NCBI GenBank assembly: GCA_023667435.1
Contig: JAMPAB010000012.1
Location: 1-34,177 of the forward strand
Origin: Corallococcus sp.
GTDB lineage: Bacteria; Bacillota; Clostridia; Christensenellales; CAG-314
Reading direction: 5' to 3'
Length of the DNA: 34,177 nucleotides
Positions 21,310 to 28,808 of this stretch are shown piece after piece (the first letter of the stretch is position 1; every line of letters starts with the position of its first letter). The position numbers and the translations under genes were made by a program. The notes beneath the pieces were generated by a model. That model ran no database searches and was not told the origin of the DNA. It worked only from the letters and a program-made list of their open reading frames with translations.

Positions 21310-23294
21310 AAATTCTGCTCCCTAAGGAATTGGGTTTTTGTAACGGAGTATCGTCCGCGATCAATAAAGCGCTGTCATTGCGCCGCAAAGCGTATTGTAT
21401 AGGTCAAATCGTACATAACAAAGAGGTCTCGCAGGATTTGGAAAAACACGGCGTCGTCTTCGTTGAACGTATTGACGACGTCCCCGACGGCGAGACTTTA
21501 ATAATTCGCGCGCACGGGGTAGGTAAGGACGTCTTTCTCGACGCCGAAAAGCGCGGAATAAATATTGTCGACGCGACCTGTCCGTCGGTCAAAGCAATTC
21601 AACGCAAGGCGGAGCGTTACTTTAATAAGGGGTATCGAATCGTTCTCGTGGGAGACGCCGCTCATCCCGAAATTGCGGGAATTAACGGGTGGTGCGGCAA
21701 TTCCGCATTAATTTTCGACGGCAAAAGCAAGCTGGAATTAAAAAATGCCGATAAAGCTCTTATAATGTTTCAGACTACGTTCGACTGCCGTTTTTTTGAA
21801 AAAAGTTTACAAAATATTTCAACAGAAGGCGTTAAAACGCTTGAAATATTCAATACAATTTGTTATACTACCTTACAAAGGCAATATTATGCCCAAATGC
21901 TGTCGTCGCAGTGCGACTTGGCGGTTGTCGTGGGGGATTGCAACAGCTCGAACACGCAACGTCTGTACGAAATCGCTTCGGAAAATTGCAGAACTGTTTT
22001 AACCGACGGCAAGGACTTGAATATTGACTTTACTAATTGTAAAAATGTCTGTGTTATTTCAGGCGCATCAACTCCGACAGAGTTGATTAAGGGGGTTTTG
22101 AGAAGAATGATTGAAGATGCAAAAGAGACTGTTTCCGTTGAAACGGTAGAAAGCGATGTAATGGTTGCCGAAAAGACTATGAGCAAAGACGAAGCTATGC
22201 TTGCGCAAGCCGTATCCGAGATGAAAGAAGGTCACAGATACAAGCTTGGTCAGAAAGTTAAGTGCCGCGTGACGCTTGTCGATACCGACGGCATATACGT
22301 TCGTATTCCCGGCTCCAAAAAGGACGGATTTATTCCCGACGAGGAATTGTGCACCGAAGGCAGTTATCAGGACGTTAAGTCTACGCTTGAAGAAGGCGCG
22401 ATGTTGGAATGCGCAATTATATCGCTGGAAAAAGGAATTACTCTTTCTAAAAAAGTAATCGACGAAAGGTATAAGGACGACGAGCTTGTCGCAGGAATTA
22501 AAGAGGGTAACGAATTTACTTGCGTTATGACTCGCGTAGGCAAAGAGTGCCTTACAGGTAAGCTCGGCAGCTATACGGTGATAGTTCACGCTTCTCAAAT
22601 CAAAATAGGATACGTTAAGAATTTGGAAACCTATATCGGTAAACCCCTTCGTTTGGTAGTCAGCGGCCCCGATAAAGTAGACGATTCCAAACGCGTTATC
22701 CGCGCCAGTCAGAAAACTATTCTTCTCGCCGAGAAGAAAGCCAGAGAAGACGAGTTTTGGAATAACATCGAAGTCGGCGAGATTGTCGAAGGTAAAGTTC
22801 TTCGTTTTGCTTCGTTCGGCGCGTTTGTTTCCGTACGCGGTTTCGATTGCCTCGCGCATACGTCCGATCTTGCATGGGAACACGTCAAGGGACCTCAGGA
22901 CGTTTTGGAAATCGGCAATACTTACGAATTCGTCGTATTAGCTCTCGACAGAGAAAAGAACAGAGTATCGTTGGGATATAAGCAACTTCAACCTCAACCC
23001 TGGCAGCTCGCCGAAGAAAAATTCCCCGTCGGCGCCGTTGTTACGGGTAAGGTCGCGCGCATTATGCCGTTCGGCGCGTTTATCGAACTCGATAAACATA
23101 TTGACGGTCTTCTTCACGTATCTAACGTGTCTTGGGAATGGTTGGATGACATTAACAAGGCGTTAAAGGTCGGCGATGAAATCGAAGTAGAGGTCATGGA
23201 ATTCGATGCGGAAAATAAGCGCATAACGCTTTCCAGAAAATCATTGCTTCCCCGTCCCGATCAGGTAGGCGCAGCTAAGGAAGACGCAGAATAA
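21306..23294 (+). CDS. ispH: Bifunctional IspH (HMBPP reductase)-ribosomal protein S1 fusion (662 aa)
   Basis: The first ~275 residues are IspH, the [4Fe-4S] enzyme that makes IPP and DMAPP in the last MEP-pathway step: cluster cysteines Cys12 (GFCNGV), Cys92 (DATCPSV) and Cys186 (NTIC), proton-relay Glu122 in AHPE and the QTT motif at 156-158. Residues 276-305 form a linker. Four S1 domains follow at about 312-385, 398-475, 488-560 and 573-648; the last two are the most canonical (FASFGAFVSV, IMPFGAFIEL), the second is diverged. IspH-S1 fusions are known in many clostridia, so this is a family trait and not a local accident. The GTG start at 21306 overlaps the plsC stop, with GGAGG at 21292-21296. 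Confidence 0.95.
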   Translation: MKILLPKELGFCNGVSSAINKALSLRRKAYCIGQIVHNKEVSQDLEKHGVVFVERIDDVPDGETLIIRAHGVGKDVFLDAEKRGINIVDATCPSVKAIQRKAERYFNKGYRIVLVGDAAHPEIAGINGWCGNSALIFDGKSKLELKNADKALIMFQTTFDCRFFEKSLQNISTEGVKTLEIFNTICYTTLQRQYYAQMLSSQCDLAVVVGDCNSSNTQRLYEIASENCRTVLTDGKDLNIDFTNCKNVCVISGASTPTELIKGVLRRMIEDAKETVSVETVESDVMVAEKTMSKDEAMLAQAVSEMKEGHRYKLGQKVKCRVTLVDTDGIYVRIPGSKKDGFIPDEELCTEGSYQDVKSTLEEGAMLECAIISLEKGITLSKKVIDERYKDDELVAGIKEGNEFTCVMTRVGKECLTGKLGSYTVIVHASQIKIGYVKNLETYIGKPLRLVVSGPDKVDDSKRVIRASQKTILLAEKKAREDEFWNNIEVGEIVEGKVLRFASFGAFVSVRGFDCLAHTSDLAWEHVKGPQDVLEIGNTYEFVVLALDREKNRVSLGYKQLQPQPWQLAEEKFPVGAVVTGKVARIMPFGAFIELDKHIDGLLHVSNVSWEWLDDINKALKVGDEIEVEVMEFDAENKRITLSRKSLLPRPDQVGAAKEDAE

Positions 23295-23379
23295 TTAACG
23301 TTAAATACCGTTCACTAGGAAGACAGATTCTCCGACTTTCTTCGTAGTCTACGGCAAATATATAAAGGAGAAAATTATT

Positions 23380-23640
23380 ATGGAAATGACTAAACAAGAG
23401 ATTATTGCCAAGTTCGGCAGAAAAGAGGGCGACACGGGATCCCCCGAAGTGCAGATTGCGTTGCTTACTGCTCGTATCAATCACTTAACCGAGCATTTGA
23501 GAACGCATCAAAAAGACCATCATTCCAGACGCGGTTTGCTTCAAATGGTCGGTCGCAGAAAGGGCTTGTTGGACTATCTCAAACAAACGGACATTGAAAA
23601 GTACCGTAAAATCATTGCCGATTTGGGACTTAGAAAATAA
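23380..23640 (+). CDS. rpsO: 30S ribosomal protein S15 (86 aa)
   Basis: S15 binds the central domain of 16S rRNA and starts platform assembly. The sequence is canonical: [39 protein letters not shown] and [24 protein letters not shown] (23364-23370) lies nine bases before ATG 23380; an in-frame ATG follows two codons later and would be 15 bases away, so the first is preferred. The rpsO-pnp pair is conserved across bacteria. A terminator follows directly, which may lower expression of pnp. Confidence 0.97.
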   Translation: MEMTKQEIIAKFGRKEGDTGSPEVQIALLTARINHLTEHLRTHQKDHHSRRGLLQMVGRRKGLLDYLKQTDIEKYRKIIADLGLRK

Positions 23641-23649
23641 TAGCAGATT

Positions 23650-23690
23650 AAAGGAGACTGGGCTGTATATTTTCGCCCTTCTCCTTTTTT
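23650..23690 (+). terminator. Terminator between rpsO and pnp
   Basis: AAAGGAG (23650-23656) pairs with CTCCTTT (23681-23687); inside, GGGC (23660-23663) pairs with GCCC (23675-23678). Six T at 23685-23690 close it. It probably allows partial read-through into pnp. Confidence 0.88.
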
Positions 23691-23715
23691 ATAGCGTATA
23701 GGCTTTGAGTCGGAG

Positions 23716-23737
23716 TTTGCCGTCAGGCGGACGCAAA
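23716..23737 (+). promoter_or_regulatory. Hairpin in the pnp leader
   Basis: TTTG and CGTC (23716-23719, 23721-23724) pair with GACG and CAAA (23730-23737), with one bulged C and a 5-base loop. Its position between terminator and pnp suggests a processing or regulatory role; that is inference. Confidence 0.45.
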
Positions 23738-23761
23738 TATTTTATATATCGTCTTTTACTG

Positions 23762-23781
23762 AAAAACCGCGTTCGGTTTTT
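23762..23781 (+). promoter_or_regulatory. Terminator-like hairpin just upstream of pnp
   Basis: AAAAACCG (23762-23769) pairs perfectly with CGGTTTTT (23774-23781) around CGTT. The right arm is itself a T-run. It lies 16 bases before the AAGGAG of pnp, so it could attenuate pnp or mark an RNase III-like processing site. Confidence 0.5.
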
Positions 23782-23815
23782 CTTGGGAAATATTGGTAAG
23801 GAGAATGAGAAAGAA

Positions 23816-25939
23816 ATGGAAAAATTCAGAAAAAAACAAGGCAAGATCGGAAACAGAGAGTTTACAGTTTTCGAAACTGAAATCGGTGGCAGAACAGTAT
23901 CTGTAGAAGTCGGCAAATATGCCGAACAGGCTAACGGTTCGTGTATGGTCTCGTGCGGTGAAACGGTCGTTATGACAAACGTTACTCTGGCCGACAAACC
24001 TCGCGACAGTATCGATTTCTTCCCTTTGGGAGTTGATTTTGAGGAAAAAATGTATTCCGTCGGCAAAATTCCCGGCGGATTTAAAAAGAGAGAAGGCAGG
24101 GCAAGCGATAAAGCTATATTAACCTCCCGCCTTATTGACAGGCCTATCAGACCGTTATTCCCTAAGGGATTTTTAAACGACGTATCCGTTGTAGCTACCG
24201 CAATGTCGGTTGAACCCGATATTCAACCCGAAGTCTATGCAATGATGGGCAGTTCCATTGCGTTGTCTATTTCCGACATACCGTTTGCGGGACCTACGGG
24301 AAGCGTAGTAGTAGGATACGTTGACGGACAATACGTAATCAATCCGACGCAGGAACAGAAGGAACGCAGCAAATTGCATCTTAATCTTGCGGGAACGAAG
24401 GATGCGATAATGATGGTTGAAGCAGGCGCAAACGAAATATCCGAAAAGGAAATGCTTGACGCTATTTTGTTCGGTCACGAAGCAATAAAGGAACAATGCG
24501 CTTTTATCGAATTTATCGTCAAAGAGGTCGGCAAACCCAAAAAAGATATCGAATTGCATCTTCCTTCCGCAGACAGCGAAGCGCTGATTCGTCCTTTTGC
24601 AGACAGTATGCTTACGGAAGCTCTCAAAACGTTTGACAGATACGAACGTCAGGCGAATCAAGATAACGTAGAAAAGATTGTTACCGAACATTTCGAAAAG
24701 ACTAATCCCGAAGTTGTTGCGGACATAGGCGACGTACTGTACAAGATGACGAAGGAAAAGGTACGCGCAAGAATCCTTAACGAAGGAATTCGTCCCGACG
24801 GCAGAGGTCTTACCGAAATACGTCCTATTTGGTGCGAAGCCGGTATTCTTCCCCGAGTTCACGGCAGCGGCGTGTTTACGCGCGGTATGACTCAGGTTAT
24901 CACTACGGCAACTTTGGGTACGATAAGCGAAGTACAGAAATTGGAAAATCTCGACGATAACGATACCTTTAAGCGTTATATGCATCATTACAATATGCCC
25001 GGTTATTCCACAGGCGAAGCTAAACCTTTACGCAGTCCCGGCAGACGCGAAATAGGTCACGGCGCATTGGCAGAACGCGCGCTCGATCCCGTTATACCCG
25101 GCGAAGCGGAGTTCCCCTATGCAATCCGTACCGTTTCGGAAGTAGTGAGCAGTAACGGAAGCACTTCGCAGGCAAGTATTTGCGGATCGACGTTGGCGCT
25201 TATGGATGCAGGCGTTCCTATCAAAGCGCCCGTTGCAGGCATAGCTATGGGACTTATGAAATCGGAAGACGGCAGTAAAGTTGCGATACTTTCCGATATA
25301 CAGGGTCTCGAAGATTTCTTGGGCGATATGGACTTTAAAGTTGCAGGAACAAGCAAGGGTATTACGGCGATACAAATGGATATAAAGATTAAAGGTATCG
25401 ACGAAAATATTTTGCGTACGGCGCTCGAACAGGCGCGTCAAGGCAGACTGTTTATTCTCGACCAAATGCTCAAAGTTCTTCCTGCGCCGAGAGCGGAACT
25501 TTCCAAATACGCTCCTAAGATAATATCCTTCTCGATCGATCCCGATAAGATTCGTGAAGTTATCGGTTCCGGCGGAAAAGTAATTAACAAGATTATCGAA
25601 GAAACGGGCGTAAAAATCGATATTACGGACGACGGCACGGTATTTATAGCTACTCCCGATCAGGAAATGTCCGACAAAGCGAAGAAAATGGTGCTTGCAA
25701 TTGCAAAAGATCCCGAAGTAGGAGAAGAATTTACGGGTAAGGTTGTCAGAATCCTCGACTTCGGCGCGTTCGTAGAACTTGCTCCCGGCAAGGACGGAAT
25801 GATTCATATTTCCAAACTCGCCAAAGAACGCGTAGGAAAGGTCACCGACGTTGTTAATATCGACGATACCGTCGTCGTCAAAGTAATCAAAATCGACGAC
25901 AAAGGCAGAATCGATCTTAAACTCATAAAAAAATTGTAA
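23816..25939 (+). CDS. pnp: Polyribonucleotide nucleotidyltransferase, PNPase (707 aa)
   Basis: PNPase is the phosphorolytic 3'-5' exoribonuclease of mRNA decay. Both RNase PH-like halves are present (first with IPGGFKKREGRASDKAILTS, second with ICGSTLALMDAGVPI and ILSDIQGLEDFLGDMDFKVA carrying active-site aspartates), then a KH domain (IREVIGSGGKVINKIIEETG) and a C-terminal S1 domain (GKVVRILDFGAFVEL). Length is typical. I choose ATG 23816 because the conserved protein begins shortly after it. Its AAGGAG (23798-23803) is 12 bases away, longer than ideal; upstream in-frame codons cover hairpins and are not coding. Expression is probably tuned by the structured leader. Confidence 0.96.
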   Translation: MEKFRKKQGKIGNREFTVFETEIGGRTVSVEVGKYAEQANGSCMVSCGETVVMTNVTLADKPRDSIDFFPLGVDFEEKMYSVGKIPGGFKKREGRASDKAILTSRLIDRPIRPLFPKGFLNDVSVVATAMSVEPDIQPEVYAMMGSSIALSISDIPFAGPTGSVVVGYVDGQYVINPTQEQKERSKLHLNLAGTKDAIMMVEAGANEISEKEMLDAILFGHEAIKEQCAFIEFIVKEVGKPKKDIELHLPSADSEALIRPFADSMLTEALKTFDRYERQANQDNVEKIVTEHFEKTNPEVVADIGDVLYKMTKEKVRARILNEGIRPDGRGLTEIRPIWCEAGILPRVHGSGVFTRGMTQVITTATLGTISEVQKLENLDDNDTFKRYMHHYNMPGYSTGEAKPLRSPGRREIGHGALAERALDPVIPGEAEFPYAIRTVSEVVSSNGSTSQASICGSTLALMDAGVPIKAPVAGIAMGLMKSEDGSKVAILSDIQGLEDFLGDMDFKVAGTSKGITAIQMDIKIKGIDENILRTALEQARQGRLFILDQMLKVLPAPRAELSKYAPKIISFSIDPDKIREVIGSGGKVINKIIEETGVKIDITDDGTVFIATPDQEMSDKAKKMVLAIAKDPEVGEEFTGKVVRILDFGAFVELAPGKDGMIHISKLAKERVGKVTDVVNIDDTVVVKVIKIDDKGRIDLKLIKKL

Positions 25940-25960
25940 TACATTTTAAACACAGTCTTT

Positions 25961-25995
25961 AATTTACCCTGCTTGTAGCGCAAGTGGGGTAAATT
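25961..25995. repeat. 15-bp stem-loop after pnp without T-tract
   Basis: AATTTACCC (25961-25969) pairs with GGGTAAATT (25987-25995); TG/TG wobble pairs and CTTG/CAAG extend the stem to 15 pairs with a 5-base loop. No T-run follows on either strand, so it may protect the pnp 3' end rather than terminate. Confidence 0.6.
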
Positions 25996-26096
25996 CAGCT
26001 AAAACGACGCAAAACAAATTATACGATTCATCAAAAAATTGCAGTAAGCAGTGCAATATTTACAAGCCGATAAATAAAATAAATTAGGTGAATTGT

Positions 26097-26798
26097 ATGA
26101 AAAGTAATGTGTTTACGCACGTTGTTGCAAATTGTATACTTGTCATAGCGGTGTTAGTCGTTGCATCGGTAGGTTTTTGGGGCGTTACGACAAGCGTCTT
26201 TAAAACAAACGATAACGCTCCTGTTTATCGCGGCAGCGGGCTTAATAAGGTGTCTCTTATGTTTAACGTATACTGGGGGACGGAATATTTAGACGATATT
26301 TTGTCGATATTCGATAAGTACGGTTTTAAAACGACTTTTTTTGTGGGCGGTTCTTGGGTTGCGCAGTATCCTGAAGTTTTGCAAAAAATTGTAGAACACG
26401 GACATGAGGTAGGCAATCACGGTTACTATCATAAGGAACACGGTAAATTAAGTTATACCGACAATGAGTTGGAAATCAACGCCTGCGGCAAAACCGTTTT
26501 CGAATGCGTCGGCGTCGATATGAAGTTGTTTGCTCCGCCCGGCGGCGATTTTTCCTCCGATACGCTTAATGCGGCAAAGAACAACGGGTATAAAACGATA
26601 ATGTGGTCAAGAGATACGATCGACTGGCGTGATAAGGACAGCGGCGTAATTTTCAGCAGAGCGACGAAAAATACCGATAGCGGAGAATTGATACTTATGC
26701 ATCCGACTCGTCATACGCTTGCCGCGTTGGATAAAATTATATCCTTCTATGTCGAAAAAGGATTTTCCGTCGTTCCTGTAAGCGAAAACATTGTATAA
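26097..26798 (+). CDS. ylxY: Polysaccharide deacetylase-like protein YlxY/PdaB type (233 aa)
   Basis: A NodB-fold protein anchored by one N-terminal membrane helix (about 8-30), with the domain outside the cell. It lies between pnp and mlpA, exactly where Bacillus has ylxY. Motif 1, normally TFDDG, reads MFNVYWG (55-61), so both aspartates are replaced by Asn57-Val58. The metal histidines H108 and H112 in GNHGYYH remain, as do APPGGDFS (motif 3), a tryptophan motif IMWSRDTIDW and the late histidine in LMHPT. Loss of the catalytic Asp suggests reduced or altered activity; this variant seems shared by related clostridial proteins, from memory. ATG 26097 follows AGGTG at 26086-26090; GTG 26088 overlaps that site. 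Confidence 0.9.
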   Translation: MKSNVFTHVVANCILVIAVLVVASVGFWGVTTSVFKTNDNAPVYRGSGLNKVSLMFNVYWGTEYLDDILSIFDKYGFKTTFFVGGSWVAQYPEVLQKIVEHGHEVGNHGYYHKEHGKLSYTDNELEINACGKTVFECVGVDMKLFAPPGGDFSSDTLNAAKNNGYKTIMWSRDTIDWRDKDSGVIFSRATKNTDSGELILMHPTRHTLAALDKIISFYVEKGFSVVPVSENIV

Positions 26799-26890
26799 TA
26801 TCATCGAATGATAAATTATCGATTCACAGTATGAACAACTCACATTCGATGGATATTTATGTTGTTTGTAATTTCATTGTTTTTTGATTG
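26799..26890. other. AT-rich spacer after ylxY
   Basis: It starts with TATCAT/ATGATA (26799-26804, 26808-26813) and the overlapping GATAAATTATC (26810-26820). No gene was recognised. Confidence 0.35.
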
Positions 26891-26958
26891 TATTATATAA
26901 CACACACGAACAATGTTTATGGCAACATACTATAATTAACGTGATGTGTTGTATAATG
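26891..26958 (+). repeat. Hairpin repeat family, copy 1 (68 bp)
   Basis: Left arm TATTATATAACACACACG (26891-26908) pairs along its length with the right arm at 26940-26958, with one bulged A in the right arm. The loop holds a small ATGTT/AACAT hairpin. Copy 2 starts exactly 120 bp later and matches at 64 of 68 positions. The right arm includes TATAAT (26952-26957). Confidence 0.85.
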
Positions 26959-26979
26959 TAGTTGGCTGTAGTTAATTGT

Positions 26980-26997
26980 ACTTAAACGTCGTTAACT
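26980..26997 (-). repeat. 18-bp palindromic motif, copy 3
   Basis: Read on the minus strand it is AGTTAACGACGTTTAAGT, a match to AGTTRRCGACGTYYAACT at all but one position. It lies in the spacer between hairpin repeats 1 and 2. Confidence 0.5.
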
Positions 26998-27010
26998 ATT
27001 GTATGTATTC

Positions 27011-27078
27011 TATTATATAACACACACGAACAATGTTTATGGCAACATCCTATAATTAACGTGGTGTATTGTATAATA
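27011..27078 (+). repeat. Hairpin repeat family, copy 2 (68 bp)
   Basis: It is identical to copy 1 over the first 38 bases and differs at four positions overall. Changes in the right arm are at 27064 and 27068, and the terminal base is A instead of G, which restores a T-A pair at the end of the stem. Confidence 0.85.
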
Positions 27079-27090
27079 ATAATTAGCAAC

Positions 27091-27108
27091 AGTTGGACGT
27101 CGCTAACT
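27091..27108 (-). repeat. 18-bp palindromic motif, copy 4
   Basis: On the minus strand AGTTAGCGACGTCCAACT, with GACGTC at its core; a full match to the consensus. It lies between hairpin repeats 2 and 3. Confidence 0.5.
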
Positions 27109-27116
27109 ATAGTATA

Positions 27117-27182
27117 TAATTATATTGTACGCGAACAATATTTGTTGCAATACGTAATTATCAACGTGATACGATGTAATAA
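27117..27182 (+). repeat. Hairpin repeat family, copy 3 (diverged)
   Basis: It keeps GAACAAT (27133-27139), TTGCAA and CAACGTGAT in the same places, but the arms differ from copies 1 and 2. ATTGTACGCG still pairs with CGTGATACGAT, with G-U pairs and the same single bulged A, so the fold is retained despite sequence change. Confidence 0.7.
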
Positions 27183-27286
27183 ACCGTAATAAGATGCCGT
27201 TAAATGCGGTTTGTTGTTTGATTGTAAACTTTCGTCGAAATGCTTTAAACGCAGCAAATAACTTAATCGGCGATTTGGAGAGAAGT

Positions 27287-28558
27287 ATGGATTTCTATAA
27301 AAAATATTCCAGCGGTTTAAGATTAGTCGCTAAGAAATTGGAAAATTTGTATACGGTATCCTTCGGCGTTTTCGTAGACGTAGGATGCGTCAAAGAGGAT
27401 GCGGATACAAACGGATATTCGCATTTTATAGAGCATTTGCTGTTTAAAGGTACGAACAAGAGAACGTCATTGCAAATTTCGGAAGAAATCGACGATATAG
27501 GCGCCAATATCAACGCGTATACTTCTAAAGATAATACTTGCTTCTATACCAAAAGCGCTGCGGAAGATCTGGAAAAATGTATAGACGTTTTGTCGGATAT
27601 GTATTTCAACGCTACCGTCCCCGAAGACGAGTTGGAGCGCGAAAAAGGCGTGGTGTTGGAAGAAATTAAAATGTGCGAGGATACGCCTGACGACGTCAGT
27701 CAGGACCTTGTATCCAAAGCGCTGTTTCACAATCAAACTTTAGGGCAGACTATTCTGGGTAATCCTGATAATATCAAATACTCTGACAGACATAATATAT
27801 TGAATTTCAAAAAGAAGCACTATATTCCGACAAATACTGTTATATCTGTTTGCGGAAAATTCGAATTCGATGCGTTGGACAAGCTGATAGAGCAGTATTT
27901 CGAAGCCAACTTTTCGGGAACGTACGCGCAAACCGTTGTAGAACCCGACGTCGAATATACTTCGAAATTTTTCCATTCTTTCAAGCAAATCGAGCAGTCT
28001 CATATTCAATTGGCTTGGGGCGGTTACGGCTTCGCCTCGACAGACAGATATGCGAACAATATGCTGGCGTCGATTTTGGGCGGCGGCATGAGCAGTCGTT
28101 TGTGTCAGGAAATTCGCGAACGCAACGGTCTTGCCTACTCCGTTTACGCGTATCCGTCGTATTATCTAAAGGGCGGAACTTTCGAAATATACGTCGGTTT
28201 AAGTCCCGATAACTTTGCTAAGACGTTGATTATTATTAAGCGCGAACTTAATAAACTGCTTGACGACGGCATTACGCAACGCGAGCTTGCCCGCGCGCGC
28301 ACGCAAGCTGTCAATTCATTGTACATGAACGTAGAAAACTCTATGACGTTAATGCGCCTGTACGGTCGTTCTATGTTGAAATTCAACGAAACGTTTAATG
28401 CCGACAGCGAGATAGAACAGTACAAATCCGTCGGTTTGGAAGATATAAATGCCGTAGCCCGAAGCGTTTTTGCTAAATCTTGCGCCTCTGCGTACGTCGG
28501 ACCCGAAATCGGCGACTTTAAACCTCTGTCGCAATTTAAACTGAATAAACGCAAATAA
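27287..28558 (+). CDS. mlpA: M16 family zinc metalloprotease, MlpA/YmxG-like (423 aa)
   Basis: A pitrilysin-type (M16) peptidase, related to mitochondrial processing peptidase. The inverted zinc motif HFIEH is at 46-50 and the third ligand, Glu126, lies 76 residues later in VVLEEIKMCED, as in active family members. The C-terminal half carries the LGGGMSSRLCQEIRERNGLAYSVYA block with conserved Arg and Tyr. Position after pnp and ylxY matches Bacillus mlpA, which affects extracellular protease levels; substrates here are unknown. ATG 27287 follows GGAGAG (27277-27282) with four bases of spacing; the open frame runs 31 codons further up into non-conserved sequence next to the repeats. Confidence 0.94.
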   Translation: MDFYKKYSSGLRLVAKKLENLYTVSFGVFVDVGCVKEDADTNGYSHFIEHLLFKGTNKRTSLQISEEIDDIGANINAYTSKDNTCFYTKSAAEDLEKCIDVLSDMYFNATVPEDELEREKGVVLEEIKMCEDTPDDVSQDLVSKALFHNQTLGQTILGNPDNIKYSDRHNILNFKKKHYIPTNTVISVCGKFEFDALDKLIEQYFEANFSGTYAQTVVEPDVEYTSKFFHSFKQIEQSHIQLAWGGYGFASTDRYANNMLASILGGGMSSRLCQEIRERNGLAYSVYAYPSYYLKGGTFEIYVGLSPDNFAKTLIIIKRELNKLLDDGITQRELARARTQAVNSLYMNVENSMTLMRLYGRSMLKFNETFNADSEIEQYKSVGLEDINAVARSVFAKSCASAYVGPEIGDFKPLSQFKLNKRK

Positions 28559-28568
28559 TAACCTTAGT

Positions 28569-28603
28569 GCAATGCGGTTTCGTTGCGGACGTTTCCGCAT
28601 TGC
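28569..28603 (+). terminator. Hairpin after mlpA, possible terminator
   Basis: GCAATGCGG (28569-28577) pairs perfectly with CCGCATTGC (28595-28603) around a 17-base loop. The following TCAACGTGTTTT has only a weak T-tract, so termination is plausible, not certain. Confidence 0.5.
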
Positions 28604-28740
28604 TCAACGTGTTTTCCCGTCGGACGGGGTAGCGACGTACCAAATGCGCGCGTTACCGATATATCTTAACGCTCGGCGATTTACCGAGTTGCCGACTTCC
28701 TATTTTTTTAAATTTTGTTCAGTTGTTTTAAATCTAATTG

Positions 28741-28769
28741 TTGATTATTTCGTCATATTATTGTATAAT
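28741..28769 (+). promoter_or_regulatory. Sigma-A promoter of ftsK-rimO-pgsA
   Basis: TTGATT (28741-28746), 17-base spacer, TATAAT (28764-28769). The predicted start near 28776 leaves about 33 bases to the TTG start of ftsK. Confidence 0.75.
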
Positions 28770-28808
28770 ATTTAATACGTGAAAATTTGCGTAGACGGGA
28801 GGTTAGCA

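Noticed and set aside
23705..23815. Upstream extension of pnp
   Set aside because: The stretch covers two leader hairpins and the ribosome binding site and is not conserved PNPase sequence.
26891..27182. CRISPR-like array suggested by repeated units with spacers
   Set aside because: Units are 66-68 bp, palindromic and diverged, only three in a row, spacers are related to each other, and no cas genes are nearby.
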